64,000 nucleotides of DNA, taken from G963665925 sp963676345. GTDB taxonomy: Bacteria > Bacillota > Clostridia > Peptostreptococcales > Acidaminobacteraceae. The notes below the pieces were generated by a model. The model worked only from the letters and a program-made list of their open reading frames with translations. It made no database searches and had not been told where the DNA came from. The translations under genes were made by a program, and so were the position numbers. The stretch covers positions 434,001 through 498,000 of the forward strand of contig CAXXTS010000002.1 in assembly GCA_963676345.2 (NCBI GenBank), read 5' to 3'. Below, piece by piece: positions 1-8,433 of this stretch (positions within the stretch are counted from its first letter, which is position 1; the number at the start of each line of letters is the position of its first letter).

Positions 1-846
1 TAGTACAATACCATCGACATTCAAACTAAAAAAAGTGGGTGATATGATATCGAGCCCCTCTTCAGGCCCGTATTTCATTTGTCCCGTGTAGAACTTGTAA
101 TCGTATACTTGATGCCAGGCCAGTCTTAATTGCTCTGGTATGTTCTGACTGATCCGCTCACGTACAGGTTCGTTATGAATATCTATAGACTGGATATTTT
201 GTATTTGATTTGTCGGTATATAGCCCACTTCTCCATCCGAAGAAATCACTCTGGACTGGTCACCTTCTTCAGCGAGCAGAATAATCAGTTCATTTTTTTC
301 AGCCACACCTACTTCAAGTCCTTTTTTACGGGTTTTATCGCTTAATTTCACTTTTTGCTTAAGGAGCCCCTGTTTGAGCTGCGCGTCATTCAAAGCAAGC
401 AGATGTACACCCGTTTTGTCATAATAGGTATGGCGCACTGGATACATAACCTCCAACATTTCTATGTCTAAATATCGAATGCCATCAATCGTATGAACAG
501 GAATATTTATTTTATCGACACCCGATTTTGCATAGGCGCTAAGCGCACGACTCTCAAGCTTCAAGTCCATATTGTCTACCCTAAAATAAACCCGCTTGCC
601 GCTGCCTGAATAGTAGGCTTCACGGTCGATATACTGAATTACTGCATCTGATTTGATCCACCACTTGTCATTTTCAAGGCGATAGATTTCATCTTGAATG
701 GGCGTACGGCCCACTAGACTCATTTTTTCATAGTAGTCCCTTACAAGAAGAGTTTTGCCGTCAGAATACAATTTATAAAAATAAAAACTCGTCGCACTTA
801 ATGCCATGATGATCACGACAAGAATGGAAATAATATATTTACGCAT
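1..846 (-). CDS. GH18-type exported/anchored protein, N-terminal part (cut by window edge)
   Basis: The reading frame stays open from the ATG at 846 to the window edge, giving the first 282 residues. The ATG follows a GGAGG ribosome site. Residues about 4-24 are a hydrophobic signal anchor (IISILVVIIMALSATSFYFY). A linker/stalk-like region follows. Around residues 180-235 there is an SH3-like stretch ending GYIPTNQI. The visible end (AWHQVYDYKF, then LDIISPTFFSL) resembles the start of the glycoside hydrolase 18 barrel in clostridial spore or wall hydrolases that carry SH3 or stalk domains. The catalytic DxxDxDxE motif would lie outside the window, so GH18 assignment rests on the barrel start only. 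Confidence 0.6.
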   Translation of the reverse strand, partial: MRKYIISILVVIIMALSATSFYFYKLYSDGKTLLVRDYYEKMSLVGRTPIQDEIYRLENDKWWIKSDAVIQYIDREAYYSGSGKRVYFRVDNMDLKLESRALSAYAKSGVDKINIPVHTIDGIRYLDIEMLEVMYPVRHTYYDKTGVHLLALNDAQLKQGLLKQKVKLSDKTRKKGLEVGVAEKNELIILLAEEGDQSRVISSDGEVGYIPTNQIQNIQSIDIHNEPVRERISQNIPEQLRLAWHQVYDYKFYTGQMKYGPEEGLDIISPTFFSLNVDGIVL

Positions 847-906
847 ACACCTGCCTCCATTTCTTCACTGTGTCAAAACTGCGGTGTCTAACCGACCTAA
901 ACTCAA

Positions 907-1428
907 CTAGTACAAGAGTACGCCCAGACCGCCAGACAAGGCTATTACAAGTATCGGATGCCACTTCATGCGAATAATCATAAAAAATGACAAGAGCGCA
1001 ATGACCACACCTTTAACATCGCCTACCGCTGAATGGGCTATAGTGTATGCTGCAGAAGCAATAAGACCAATTACAGCTGGACGAAGACCTGAGAAAATCC
1101 ACTGTATCCATTTTGCATCTTTCATATTTTCAAGTTTAGAAGCAGTTACTACTACCAAAATATAAGATATTGCCGTTACACCGATGGTTCCAGCCACCGC
1201 ACCAGCAATCCCCGCAGTCTTGAAGCCTGCATACGTCGATGAATTGATGGCTATCGGACCAGGGGTAATTTGCGATAAGGCCACTAGATCAATAAACTCC
1301 TGTGGGCTAAGCCAGCCATTTACACCGACAATTTCCTTCTCAATAAAGGCAAGAACAGCGTACCCACCCCCAAAGCTAAAGGCACCTATTTTGAAAAATG
1401 TCAAAAAAATTTTTAATACCATCATCAT
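907..1428 (-). CDS. Chromate transporter, half-size subunit B
   Basis: This is a 173-residue CHR-family membrane protein. It carries the family signature near its start (FFKIGAFSFGGGYAVLAFIE) and a second conserved patch, ALSQITPGPIAINSSTY. Five or six hydrophobic segments fill the rest. CHR proteins export chromate or related oxyanions; short versions work as pairs and long versions are fusions of two halves. Its ATG overlaps the TAA of the upstream half by one base (TAATG), so the two are translationally coupled. No other metal-resistance gene is nearby, so the physiological substrate is open. Confidence 0.85.
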   Translation of the reverse strand: MMMVLKIFLTFFKIGAFSFGGGYAVLAFIEKEIVGVNGWLSPQEFIDLVALSQITPGPIAINSSTYAGFKTAGIAGAVAGTIGVTAISYILVVVTASKLENMKDAKWIQWIFSGLRPAVIGLIASAAYTIAHSAVGDVKGVVIALLSFFMIIRMKWHPILVIALSGGLGVLLY

Positions 1429-1970
1429 TATTGATCACCTGCCATTTTGCGCATGGTCACATACCCTAAACACCCAGAAACAAGGATAATGGAAATTGGA
1501 TGAAAACCAAGAATCGATATGGCTCCAAAAGCTGCCAGTCCCATCACAATATTAAACGCACTATGCTCCAGCTTGCTTGAAAGACGTACAACGGCGGCGG
1601 CTATAAGCCCAGCAACAGCTGGTCGTACACCCATGAATATTTGTTTGACAACAGGATGTTCCCCATAGCTTAAAATCAAGGCGGCTGCACTTGATATTAT
1701 TAAAAATGGTGGCAAAATAAGCCCTAGACAAGCAGTGAGTGCACCTCGATGCTTTCGAATTTTATATCCCACATAAATCGATGTATTTATGGCAATCGCC
1801 CCTGGAAAGGACTGTGCAATTGCCAAAATATTAATAAAATCCTTTTCAGTAATCCATTTTCTTTTATGCACAATTTCATCTTCCATAATCGGTATCATGA
1901 CATAGCCGCCCCCAAGGGTCAACGCGCCAATTCTAAAGAAGATAAAAAACATTTCTCTTAATGTAGACAT
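1428..1970 (-). CDS. Chromate transporter, half-size subunit A
   Basis: This 180-residue CHR-family protein is homologous to the following gene. It has the same layout: FFRIGALTLGGGYVMIPIME near the N-terminus and AIAQSFPGAIAINTSIY after the first membrane segments. It is the first gene of a two-gene unit and overlaps the next start by one base. Paired short CHR proteins are thought to form an antiparallel heterodimer, and the different charge distribution of the two halves fits that. No promoter or regulator gene was recognised in the short region upstream (1971-2071). Confidence 0.85.
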   Translation of the reverse strand: MSTLREMFFIFFRIGALTLGGGYVMIPIMEDEIVHKRKWITEKDFINILAIAQSFPGAIAINTSIYVGYKIRKHRGALTACLGLILPPFLIISSAAALILSYGEHPVVKQIFMGVRPAVAGLIAAAVVRLSSKLEHSAFNIVMGLAAFGAISILGFHPISIILVSGCLGYVTMRKMAGDQ

Positions 1971-2071
1971 TTAATCACTCCAGTGTTCTCCCCATTATTC
2001 ATTACCCTGTCTGTATATTCTACCATATAAGGAGATTTAAGAAGTTAAGTTTTGAAAACACACCGTGTCAT

Positions 2072-2734
2072 TTAGTCTGCTTGATCCGATCCACAAATCC
2101 TACAAGCTCTGTAGTTCACTAAGGTTCGAAGGTCTGATACCTCTACACTATTCTTTGTATTCCAACTGCTCTTTAATGCCCAACACATTGGATCAAGATG
2201 ATAGATTCCATTCGCGCGCCCATGTTTTGATGTGTAGACGCGTATTGTCTCTTCGTCTGCCAACACTGGATTTTGAAGAACACTTCTCACACGGACTTCA
2301 TGTGACAGTGAAATAGGGGTGTATCCCGGCCAAACTGGCACACTATACAGTACCCTGTAGGACGAGGCGCCTGCCTGAAAGTCTGACACACTCAGCTCCT
2401 CAACTTTTAAGTTGGAAACATCTGCGTGAGGTCTATCAGACGTTATGGTTTCAAGCCCGTTTTCAGCCATACTTTCACATAAATAACCCTTAAAAAGCAC
2501 TGGACGCATCTGCATTTCCACCACGCCCTCACGGTGGCTCAAATATCCATAGACACTTTGTACAGCCACCTTGTCTGCTGTAGTATAGACACAGTGTTCC
2601 ATCGTATCATATATACGTATGATATTCAGCGAAATAGCCATGATACTCATAAGCATCAAAAATAGACTCAGGGATATGATTGCTTCTACAGACAGGGACC
2701 CTCTATTTGATTTAATAAGACGTTTCATACTCAT
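2072..2734 (-). CDS. TadE-like pseudopilin with Cys-rich C-terminal tail
   Basis: This 220-residue protein begins with a short basic leader, then GSLSVEAIISLSLFLMLMSI. That is the type III (Tad) pilin-like pattern: a small residue, E at about +5 and a long hydrophobic helix. The middle is beta-rich and unrecognised. The last 60 residues form a separate module with GIYHLDPMCWAL and YRACRICG, i.e. one Cys, then CxxC, with His residues. This resembles small metal-binding or Ada-like Cys modules. The gene overlaps its upstream neighbour by 23 bases. It is the third gene of an orphan TadE/TadG set with no assembly ATPase visible here. Confidence 0.65.
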   Translation of the reverse strand: MSMKRLIKSNRGSLSVEAIISLSLFLMLMSIMAISLNIIRIYDTMEHCVYTTADKVAVQSVYGYLSHREGVVEMQMRPVLFKGYLCESMAENGLETITSDRPHADVSNLKVEELSVSDFQAGASSYRVLYSVPVWPGYTPISLSHEVRVRSVLQNPVLADEETIRVYTSKHGRANGIYHLDPMCWALKSSWNTKNSVEVSDLRTLVNYRACRICGSDQAD

Positions 2735-4802
2735 TTGAACCGCCTTCCCATTGAATAGTTGCTCTATGGCTCGTAATCAAATTATTCAGTTCATAAGCTT
2801 CCCCTTCCACACCTGAGTTCAGTACGATAATATCCAGCGCCCTAGCCACTTTTGTCTCAACGGAACTCGTTTTACCCCTTATTGATCCAATGTAGAGGAG
2901 CAGTCTTAAGTGAAAAGCATAATCCTTTTGATTTGTGTTCAGGATTTTTTCATACATCTGACTACGTACTTTATTAACCGGTTTGTTTTTTTTACTTTTA
3001 TCATTCGTACTCTCAATTTTTTTCGGTGGCTCTTTTGTCATATTTGAGTTTCCTTTTACTTGAATGGATGTAAACCAATCCGTCTCCCTAAACTTCATAA
3101 AAGGAATATCCTCTCCTTCTAACAAATAGTTCAGATCAACTGCACTCTCAACACTTGCCCACCCTATTAATATGCCGTTAAATATGACCGGTTTAAGATA
3201 GGGTTGAGCAGATACAAGTGCCGAGACTTCTCCGGCGTATTTCAATTTTTCTTTACACGTGTAAACATGCAAAATATTGATAGCTTCTCGAATCAAGTAT
3301 ATTTCACCAGCAACAATCTTTCTGTTTGTAGCTTCTGAGCGCCCCCCTGCAATGATGTATTCAATTTCTCCATTTCCAAAGAATGCTTCTCTGTCTTTCA
3401 TATTGTAAAACGACCATGCCGGGTCCTGATGCTGAATGTTTCGGTGGTTGAAAGTACCCATAATATACTCTGTGAGCAAACACCGTTCAGCAAGGGTGTA
3501 GTCCCGCTCACCCGCCTGAAAGTTTTGTGACGGCAACGTCTGCCACTGTTGGCTATCGATTTTACCTTTTGAAAGTGGATCATTCACTTTGTTCCCCTTT
3601 AGGGTGGCACCATTATATGCGCCCAACTCATAGTCCAATAATGTATCGACACCTTCTTCTAATGCATCATCTGAAAATGCTGGGGATAGATCAGTAATAC
3701 GCAGTTCGATGTCTTCAAGTTTATGGTCCACTTTTTCTTTAATACGTTCTTCAATATCACGTCTCACACTGCGTCGCTCTCTACGCTCGAGATTTTTTAT
3801 GGTCGCGAGCTCACTTTTATAATCTCTTTTGTATTTATCTTCTAAATCTTCCAAGTCATCTTCTATTGCGTATAAACCGGCTAACACATCTAAATACTTT
3901 GAATATGTGCTCCCCGATACCAGCCTGTCAAGGGCCAAGTTCTCAAGCTTTTGCTTGGCCTTTGACTGAGCGCTGGATGACAGATTAATGCCGCTCAATG
4001 TTAACTCTAAAGAAAGAACATTGGCACTTTCCTGCACTATTGAGTCCAGCTGTTGGCTTAGACTATTTGAAAATCCATCTGGATACACTGTGGTATTGGC
4101 TTCAAGTTCTTGCTTTTCATGTTCAAGAGACTCATCTAGCTCAGCTTTTAGAGCACTGATATCCCCAATTGAATCCAGCAATTTTTTTCTAGCCTTGGTA
4201 ATATCACCATACTTTAGAGAGAGTTTTCCACGGCTGCTAACATAGACTGAATACGCCTCATCAAATTCCTTTATCTCTTTCATGGCCTTACCAAGTTTCG
4301 TGTTTATGTCTCCAATTTTCTCGAGTTTGTCCATTAAACCCTCAAGACTTTGAATTTTGGATTTGGCAGCCCCAAGTTTGTTTATAATGTCTTTGTAGCC
4401 TTCTAAACTTGTTATAAAGGCAACAGGAACATTGTACTCAGCCTGCTGAAACATTTGATTTGCTGCATTTTCAACGGACTCAAACGTCCCCAGCACCGTA
4501 TAGTCAAATTTGTACTCGACTCTGTTTTGAAAAGCAAGACCAAAGGCTTCAGGCATGTGATTCACAGTACTGGCCTGGAGTTCTTTTTCCAGTGCATCTT
4601 TGGTATAAGCCAATAGACCATATTGATCGTACAAATCGTACTCATAACTGGCCTCAATATTACGGGCAGCATTTTTTGCAAGATGCAGTGCCGTGTTTTC
4701 ACCTTGTGCCATTAGGCTGTCTTTTAAAAAAAGAGTAAATGCAAAAATGGCCCCAAGTACTGCCAACATCAGAAATAAGCTGACACTTCCGCGCTCATTC
4801 AT
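2712..4802 (-). CDS. TadG-like protein with DUF5702-type extracellular domain
   Basis: This 696-residue protein starts MNERGSVSLFLMLAVLGAIF, a pilin-like N-terminus with one transmembrane helix. NAARNIEASYEYDLYDQYGLLAY follows as two conserved blocks typical of the clostridial DUF5702 family. Residues about 140-370 are strongly charged and predicted coiled coil (many E/K/L/D heptads). The C-terminal third (from about GERDYTLAERCLLTEY) is a globular extracellular domain. It overlaps the preceding tadE-like gene by eight bases and the next by 23. Members of this family are thought to sit on the cell surface with Tad-type pilins. Function here is inferred only. Confidence 0.65.
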   Translation of the reverse strand: MNERGSVSLFLMLAVLGAIFAFTLFLKDSLMAQGENTALHLAKNAARNIEASYEYDLYDQYGLLAYTKDALEKELQASTVNHMPEAFGLAFQNRVEYKFDYTVLGTFESVENAANQMFQQAEYNVPVAFITSLEGYKDIINKLGAAKSKIQSLEGLMDKLEKIGDINTKLGKAMKEIKEFDEAYSVYVSSRGKLSLKYGDITKARKKLLDSIGDISALKAELDESLEHEKQELEANTTVYPDGFSNSLSQQLDSIVQESANVLSLELTLSGINLSSSAQSKAKQKLENLALDRLVSGSTYSKYLDVLAGLYAIEDDLEDLEDKYKRDYKSELATIKNLERRERRSVRRDIEERIKEKVDHKLEDIELRITDLSPAFSDDALEEGVDTLLDYELGAYNGATLKGNKVNDPLSKGKIDSQQWQTLPSQNFQAGERDYTLAERCLLTEYIMGTFNHRNIQHQDPAWSFYNMKDREAFFGNGEIEYIIAGGRSEATNRKIVAGEIYLIREAINILHVYTCKEKLKYAGEVSALVSAQPYLKPVIFNGILIGWASVESAVDLNYLLEGEDIPFMKFRETDWFTSIQVKGNSNMTKEPPKKIESTNDKSKKNKPVNKVRSQMYEKILNTNQKDYAFHLRLLLYIGSIRGKTSSVETKVARALDIIVLNSGVEGEAYELNNLITSHRATIQWEGGSNEYETSY

Positions 4803-5124
4803 TTTCTGTCACCTCATTTTCACTTACATCCTTATATAGAGTCTGTGCAGTGCGCATAAGAAAGAGCTTAAATGGCATATTCGCAGCATCTTGTGTTCTC
4901 ACAATGTGATCCTCAAGCTGGATGCGCTCACCTATTTCAATGCGGTGGGTTACTTGAATGGTCTCTTTATCAGATCCCGCAATCGCACGATGCACCAGAG
5001 CTGAAATCTTTGTTTTTTGATACACCCACCCAAGTCCAACCACCGATGACAGTACAATTGCCATAATCACCCAAACTATTAGAATGGCCTCAATTGTAAA
5101 ACTTCCTCTACGATTATTTAACAT
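4795..5124 (-). CDS. Small TadE-like pseudopilin
   Basis: This 109-residue protein begins MLNNRRGSFTIEAILIVWVI, a classic prepilin-like leader (basic residues, G-S-F-T-I-E, hydrophobic helix). A short soluble domain follows, with IEIGERIQLEDHIVRTQ. It is the first gene of a three-gene unit with the DUF5702 and TadE-like genes and overlaps the next gene by eight bases. An AAGGAG site precedes the ATG. Upstream is only the terminator of the hydrogenase-sensor cluster, so the pseudopilin unit appears to have its own promoter. No prepilin peptidase, secretin or ATPase gene is in the window. Confidence 0.65.
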   Translation of the reverse strand: MLNNRRGSFTIEAILIVWVIMAIVLSSVVGLGWVYQKTKISALVHRAIAGSDKETIQVTHRIEIGERIQLEDHIVRTQDAANMPFKLFLMRTAQTLYKDVSENEVTENE

Positions 5125-5235
5125 AGACGACTCCTTTTACATATTTTCCCTATTACACTTCATTCTAATGGAAAAATATACCAAAATCAACTATAAAAAT
5201 CTATCTTTGACAGAAGTGTCTTGAATGCAAAATTA

Positions 5236-5290
5236 AAGGAGTCAGCAAGCCTAAATGTATGCTCCATACATTTAGGCTTGCTGACTCCTT
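5236..5290 (-). terminator. Terminator with a perfect 26-bp stem
   Basis: Positions 5236-5261 and 5265-5290 are exact inverted repeats with a 3-base loop. On the minus strand the hairpin is followed by TTTAATTTT. It lies just after the last gene of the 5.3-9.3 kb cluster (stop at 5323). The stem is unusually long and perfect for a simple terminator. Confidence 0.8.
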
Positions 5291-5322
5291 ATATATACTG
5301 TATAAAAACAGTCTAATTCTTT

Positions 5323-5493
5323 TTATTCCTCAGGAGGCACAATTCCCCCAAAGAAAATCAGGACGCTGGCTGCACCAAATCCAAATGCCCCCAGTGTCAG
5401 TCTCCATAATCCATTCATTCCAAGATACCCTGTAACTGTCAAGATTAAAACCGTCACAAGGAGTAGAAGTAATCCGGTTCGCTTTAGATTCAA
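5323..5493 (-). CDS. Small two-helix membrane protein (56 aa), TTG start
   Basis: A 56-residue frame begins with TTG at 5493. A GGAGGT ribosome site lies nine bases upstream, inside the end of the ATPase gene. The start overlaps that gene's stop as TTGA, the usual coupling arrangement. The product starts LNLKRTGLLLLLVTVLIL and has a second hydrophobic helix (LGAFGFGAASVLIFFGGIV), ending PPEE. It would be a two-pass inner-membrane peptide. I do not recognise a family. Its position as last gene before the strong terminator suggests it belongs to the sensory hydrogenase unit, perhaps as a membrane anchor (inference). Confidence 0.55.
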   Translation of the reverse strand: MNLKRTGLLLLLVTVLILTVTGYLGMNGLWRLTLGAFGFGAASVLIFFGGIVPPEE

Positions 5494-6059
5494 CGTGAAC
5501 CGACCTCCAACCCCTGACCGTGTGCAAGTTCCACAAGGTTCTCATGTATATACCCTTTTAACCAAATCACAACATCCATATTGTTTATTGGCAATTCCCC
5601 TAGCGTCTTTTTAATATCGCGTGTACTGAGCGTAAACTTTCTGCCATTAATATCATGGGTATAAATCAAATCCATCTCTGTATTGGCCATGATAATTGTA
5701 ATAATCGTCTCCGTCATATTACCCAGTGGCACACGATCAATATGACTGTGTTTGAAAGTTGCGTCTATTTCAGTCCCAACCCCTAATTGAGACTTTATTT
5801 CAAACTCACCGCCACACTGCTCAGCAGCAGCCTTGAACATAGGAATTCCCAACCCCACCTTGCGCGTTGTACGCGTAGTGTAGAAAGGATCTATGACTCT
5901 TTTCAGGGTAGCTTCATCCATGCCCTTACCGTCGTCTTTAATCCTTATGGTTAGAAGATCTTTCTTAAAATCTTCAATAATGGCAATTCTCAGTGTTTCC
6001 GCTTTTGCAGCGATTGAATTGTGCGCGATATCTAAAATATGCAAAGACAATTCTCTCAT
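5490..6059 (-). CDS. GHKL ATPase domain protein of hydrogenase cluster
   Basis: This 189-residue protein has a histidine-kinase-like ATPase fold in its first 110 residues. The N box reads LHILDIAHNSI, the G1 box DDGKGMD and the G2 box KVGLGIP. There is no phosphoacceptor His domain or membrane segment. The last 70 residues are an extra domain. Proteins beginning MRELSLHILDIAxNSI are characteristic companions of clostridial NuoE/HndA-type hydrogenase operons. Here the gene instead sits at the end of the sensory cluster, about 12 kb from hndA. It could be a phospho-relay or anti-sigma-like switch; the partner is unknown. Confidence 0.75.
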   Translation of the reverse strand: MRELSLHILDIAHNSIAAKAETLRIAIIEDFKKDLLTIRIKDDGKGMDEATLKRVIDPFYTTRTTRKVGLGIPMFKAAAEQCGGEFEIKSQLGVGTEIDATFKHSHIDRVPLGNMTETIITIIMANTEMDLIYTHDINGRKFTLSTRDIKKTLGELPINNMDVVIWLKGYIHENLVELAHGQGLEVGSR

Positions 6060-6084
6060 TTTTTATTCCCTTTCTCCCTGCAAT

Positions 6085-6801
6085 TTATACTGGCCTCTTC
6101 AAATAGGCGAAGAGTGCTCTCGCACTGCATGTCTCAAGTTCAAGATAATGTTCCCGTTCAGATATACGCACAAGATCGTGGGCATCTGAATTTCTAAGGA
6201 CATGGTATTTCTCCGTGTACTCAGGCTTATTCTCAAACATTTCAGCCGTAGGATAAGTTGATATTTCTACTGTTGTGATATCCCAAAATGGCGGTATAAA
6301 TCCCAAATTGGAAATAACACTATAGGATGGTCGGTCAATATGCGCTGGGTAGGCAAGCCCCTCCAGTTCATTGACTTTTTCTATCGCAGTATCAATATCA
6401 AGATAGGTTGAGGCCATGAGCGAATTGGGCTCACTGCCGATGACTTCATCATTTTCATCCAGCACGAACTGCTCTCCAAATTTATCAACCCTGTTTTTAA
6501 CAGGCAATCTGTGCAAATCCACCACCCGCTGAAAACTCTTAGCGCGTTTTAACTCTGGAAACAAACAGACTAAATGAACGCCTTCAAGAGTTTCAAGTTC
6601 CATGCCGGGAATAACAACGAGTCCCGTTCCCGCAGCAGCTTTCATAACCGCTTCACAATTTAGTGTTGTGTTGTGATCAGTAACTGCAATGATATTGAGC
6701 CCCTTGATTTGACTCATCCCTACTATATTGTTCGGAGTCATGTCCTCATGTCCGCATGGTGAAAGACATGTGTGAATATGCAAATCATAATAGATTTTCA
6801 T
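6085..6801 (-). CDS. PHP-domain metal-dependent phosphoesterase
   Basis: This 238-residue protein opens with DLHIHTCLSPCGHEDMTP, the PHP motif 1 (HxH). VTDHN, PGMELET and a C-terminal NSDAHDL complete the metal-binding set. PHP proteins are di- or tri-nuclear metal phosphoesterases; this short form is standalone and cytosolic. The start overlaps the DRTGG gene stop (TAATG). In clostridial hydrogenase loci a PHP gene commonly follows HydS and DRTGG genes. A role in turning over a phosphorylated protein or small signal is plausible, but substrate evidence is lacking. Confidence 0.85.
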   Translation of the reverse strand: MKIYYDLHIHTCLSPCGHEDMTPNNIVGMSQIKGLNIIAVTDHNTTLNCEAVMKAAAGTGLVVIPGMELETLEGVHLVCLFPELKRAKSFQRVVDLHRLPVKNRVDKFGEQFVLDENDEVIGSEPNSLMASTYLDIDTAIEKVNELEGLAYPAHIDRPSYSVISNLGFIPPFWDITTVEISTYPTAEMFENKPEYTEKYHVLRNSDAHDLVRISEREHYLELETCSARALFAYLKRPV

Positions 6802-7133
6802 TACCTCAAACCCGCTTCATAGAGCGTCTTAAAGATTTCATATGCACCCAGTTCAGTTCCAAGAAGAATAACCTCTTCCTCATTCGCTTTATCAATAACA
6901 GACTCAGGAACCTCAATGTTTTCAGGAATAATAACACATGCAAAATCAAGCAATGATGCAACCGCAACAATATTATTATGCGTCTGAACTGTAATCCAGA
7001 TATTATCCGCTTTGCCGTTTGCCATCACCCAACTGAGTAAATCACAGCACTGGAGACCTGCAACTTCTCTGTTTTCATCCACTGCATTAAGTGGTTTAAA
7101 TCCATGATTTACAATCAAATCCTTAATGTGCAA
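6801..7133 (-). CDS. DRTGG-domain protein (second copy)
   Basis: This 110-residue protein starts at a TTG (7133) seven bases after GGAGG. It is a single DRTGG domain: MHIKDLIVNHGFKPLNAV, then a VASLLDFACVIIPENIEVP core and LLGTELGAYEIFKTLYEAGL. DRTGG domains occur next to CBS and phosphotransacetylase domains and are thought to be regulatory ligand-binding modules. It shares architecture with the first DRTGG protein of the cluster (8894-9241). It lies directly between the sensory hydrogenase and the PHP gene, with one-base overlap to the latter. Confidence 0.7.
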   Translation of the reverse strand: MHIKDLIVNHGFKPLNAVDENREVAGLQCCDLLSWVMANGKADNIWITVQTHNNIVAVASLLDFACVIIPENIEVPESVIDKANEEEVILLGTELGAYEIFKTLYEAGLR

Positions 7134-7144
7134 GGGACACCCTC

Positions 7145-8392
7145 CTACTCTTCATCTGAACGCTTTCTTACCAAACAATTGTCAATACTTGCTTTGCCCA
7201 TGACAATATCCTCTGCCAATGTGCGGCATGTAGGCGCTCCACACGCTCCACAATCAATGCCTGGCAGCATTTGAAATAGCTCTTCAATTTTAGACATTTT
7301 TTCTAAAGCTTTTCTTATATCTGTATCTAATTTCAAAACTGGGAAGGGTTCAATGTCCTGATCCCATTCAACCAGTTCCTTTTCATAAATCTTAAGCGCA
7401 TTCAGGTCTTCAATACGCGGTGTTTGCTTAGAGCGCATTCGAATACGTGTTTTTGCAATAAATGGATTTTCAACATTGAGAGGTCCCCCAACGCAACCTG
7501 TTACACAGGCATACGCTTCAAGAAAATCAACGTCTGTCAGTTTGCCCATTTCAAGTCTGTCGAGTACTTTTATAACTTCTTCAATACCATCCACAGCCAT
7601 ATAGTTTTCAATATTCATAGCAAAACTCTGACCACCAACCATCCCCCAGACAATACCACCTGCAGATGCCTTTTGTACCTGAGTTTTCACTTCAATATCG
7701 TTGTATATCCGAATAAGCTTTGAGTAAATGGATTCGATAGAAATTGCACCATCTATATGTGAGTCCTCAATCCCCAGCGGATCTTTAATGCTGGTAATTT
7801 TCGCTGGACATTGGGTAATGTAGAAGACACCAATTTCCTCTGGGGCAAGTCCCGTCGTTTCCATAATTTTTTGTCTTGCAAGCCATGCAGATACCTGCAT
7901 GGGCGATTCCAGCCGAATAATATGGTCTATCAAAGAAGGATACCTTATTTGAATGAGACGCGTTACCGCAGGACAGAATGTTGAAATCAGCGGTCTTGGC
8001 TGATCTGAGTTCTTGATTTTATCTAGTTGATATGCTGTGAGAATATCTGCCGCATAGGCAACATCATACACATAGTCAAACCCCAGCTCATAAAGACCGT
8101 TCATGACCTTATTCATATCGTACTCAAACTCAAATTGTCCATACAGTGAAATAGCCGGCAGGGCTATGTTGAATTTATAATTGTTGAGCATTTCTAGCGA
8201 GTCTGTCTGTGCGCCCTTAGCATGAAACGGACACACTTTCAAACATTCACCGCAATCGATGCACCTTTCGTTTATAATTTGTGCCTTCCCGTCTTTGACA
8301 CGTATAGCCTGGGTCGGGCAACGATCCAGGCAGTAGGTGCAACCGTTGCAAAAGTCTTTCTCAAGTATGACGGAATGCCAATACTCTTTCAT
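7145..8392 (-). CDS. HydS-like sensory [FeFe] hydrogenase
   Basis: The ATG at 8392 lies six bases after GGGGGAG. The 415-residue product begins with two [4Fe-4S] motifs (CNGCTYCLDRCP and CIDCGECLKVCP). An H-cluster domain with altered signatures follows: STFCPAV instead of TSCCPxW, ITQCPAK instead of MPCxxK, and EAYACVTGCVGG near residue 300. A C-terminal iron-sulfur motif (GIDCGACGAPTC, later NC) ends it. There is no PAS domain. These traits match group C/D sensory hydrogenases rather than catalytic enzymes. Flanking DRTGG, ATPase and PHP genes support a redox or H2 sensing role controlling hydrogenase expression (inference). Confidence 0.8.
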   Translation of the reverse strand: MKEYWHSVILEKDFCNGCTYCLDRCPTQAIRVKDGKAQIINERCIDCGECLKVCPFHAKGAQTDSLEMLNNYKFNIALPAISLYGQFEFEYDMNKVMNGLYELGFDYVYDVAYAADILTAYQLDKIKNSDQPRPLISTFCPAVTRLIQIRYPSLIDHIIRLESPMQVSAWLARQKIMETTGLAPEEIGVFYITQCPAKITSIKDPLGIEDSHIDGAISIESIYSKLIRIYNDIEVKTQVQKASAGGIVWGMVGGQSFAMNIENYMAVDGIEEVIKVLDRLEMGKLTDVDFLEAYACVTGCVGGPLNVENPFIAKTRIRMRSKQTPRIEDLNALKIYEKELVEWDQDIEPFPVLKLDTDIRKALEKMSKIEELFQMLPGIDCGACGAPTCRTLAEDIVMGKASIDNCLVRKRSDEE

Positions 8393-8433
8393 CAATTGCT
8401 CCCCCGATTGCTCTGTTACTTAATAAACAAAGT

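Noticed and set aside
5330..5545. 71-residue minus frame overlapping the ATPase end
   Set aside because: It has a soluble low-quality composition. The other frame (5323-5493) has proper start signals and membrane helices.
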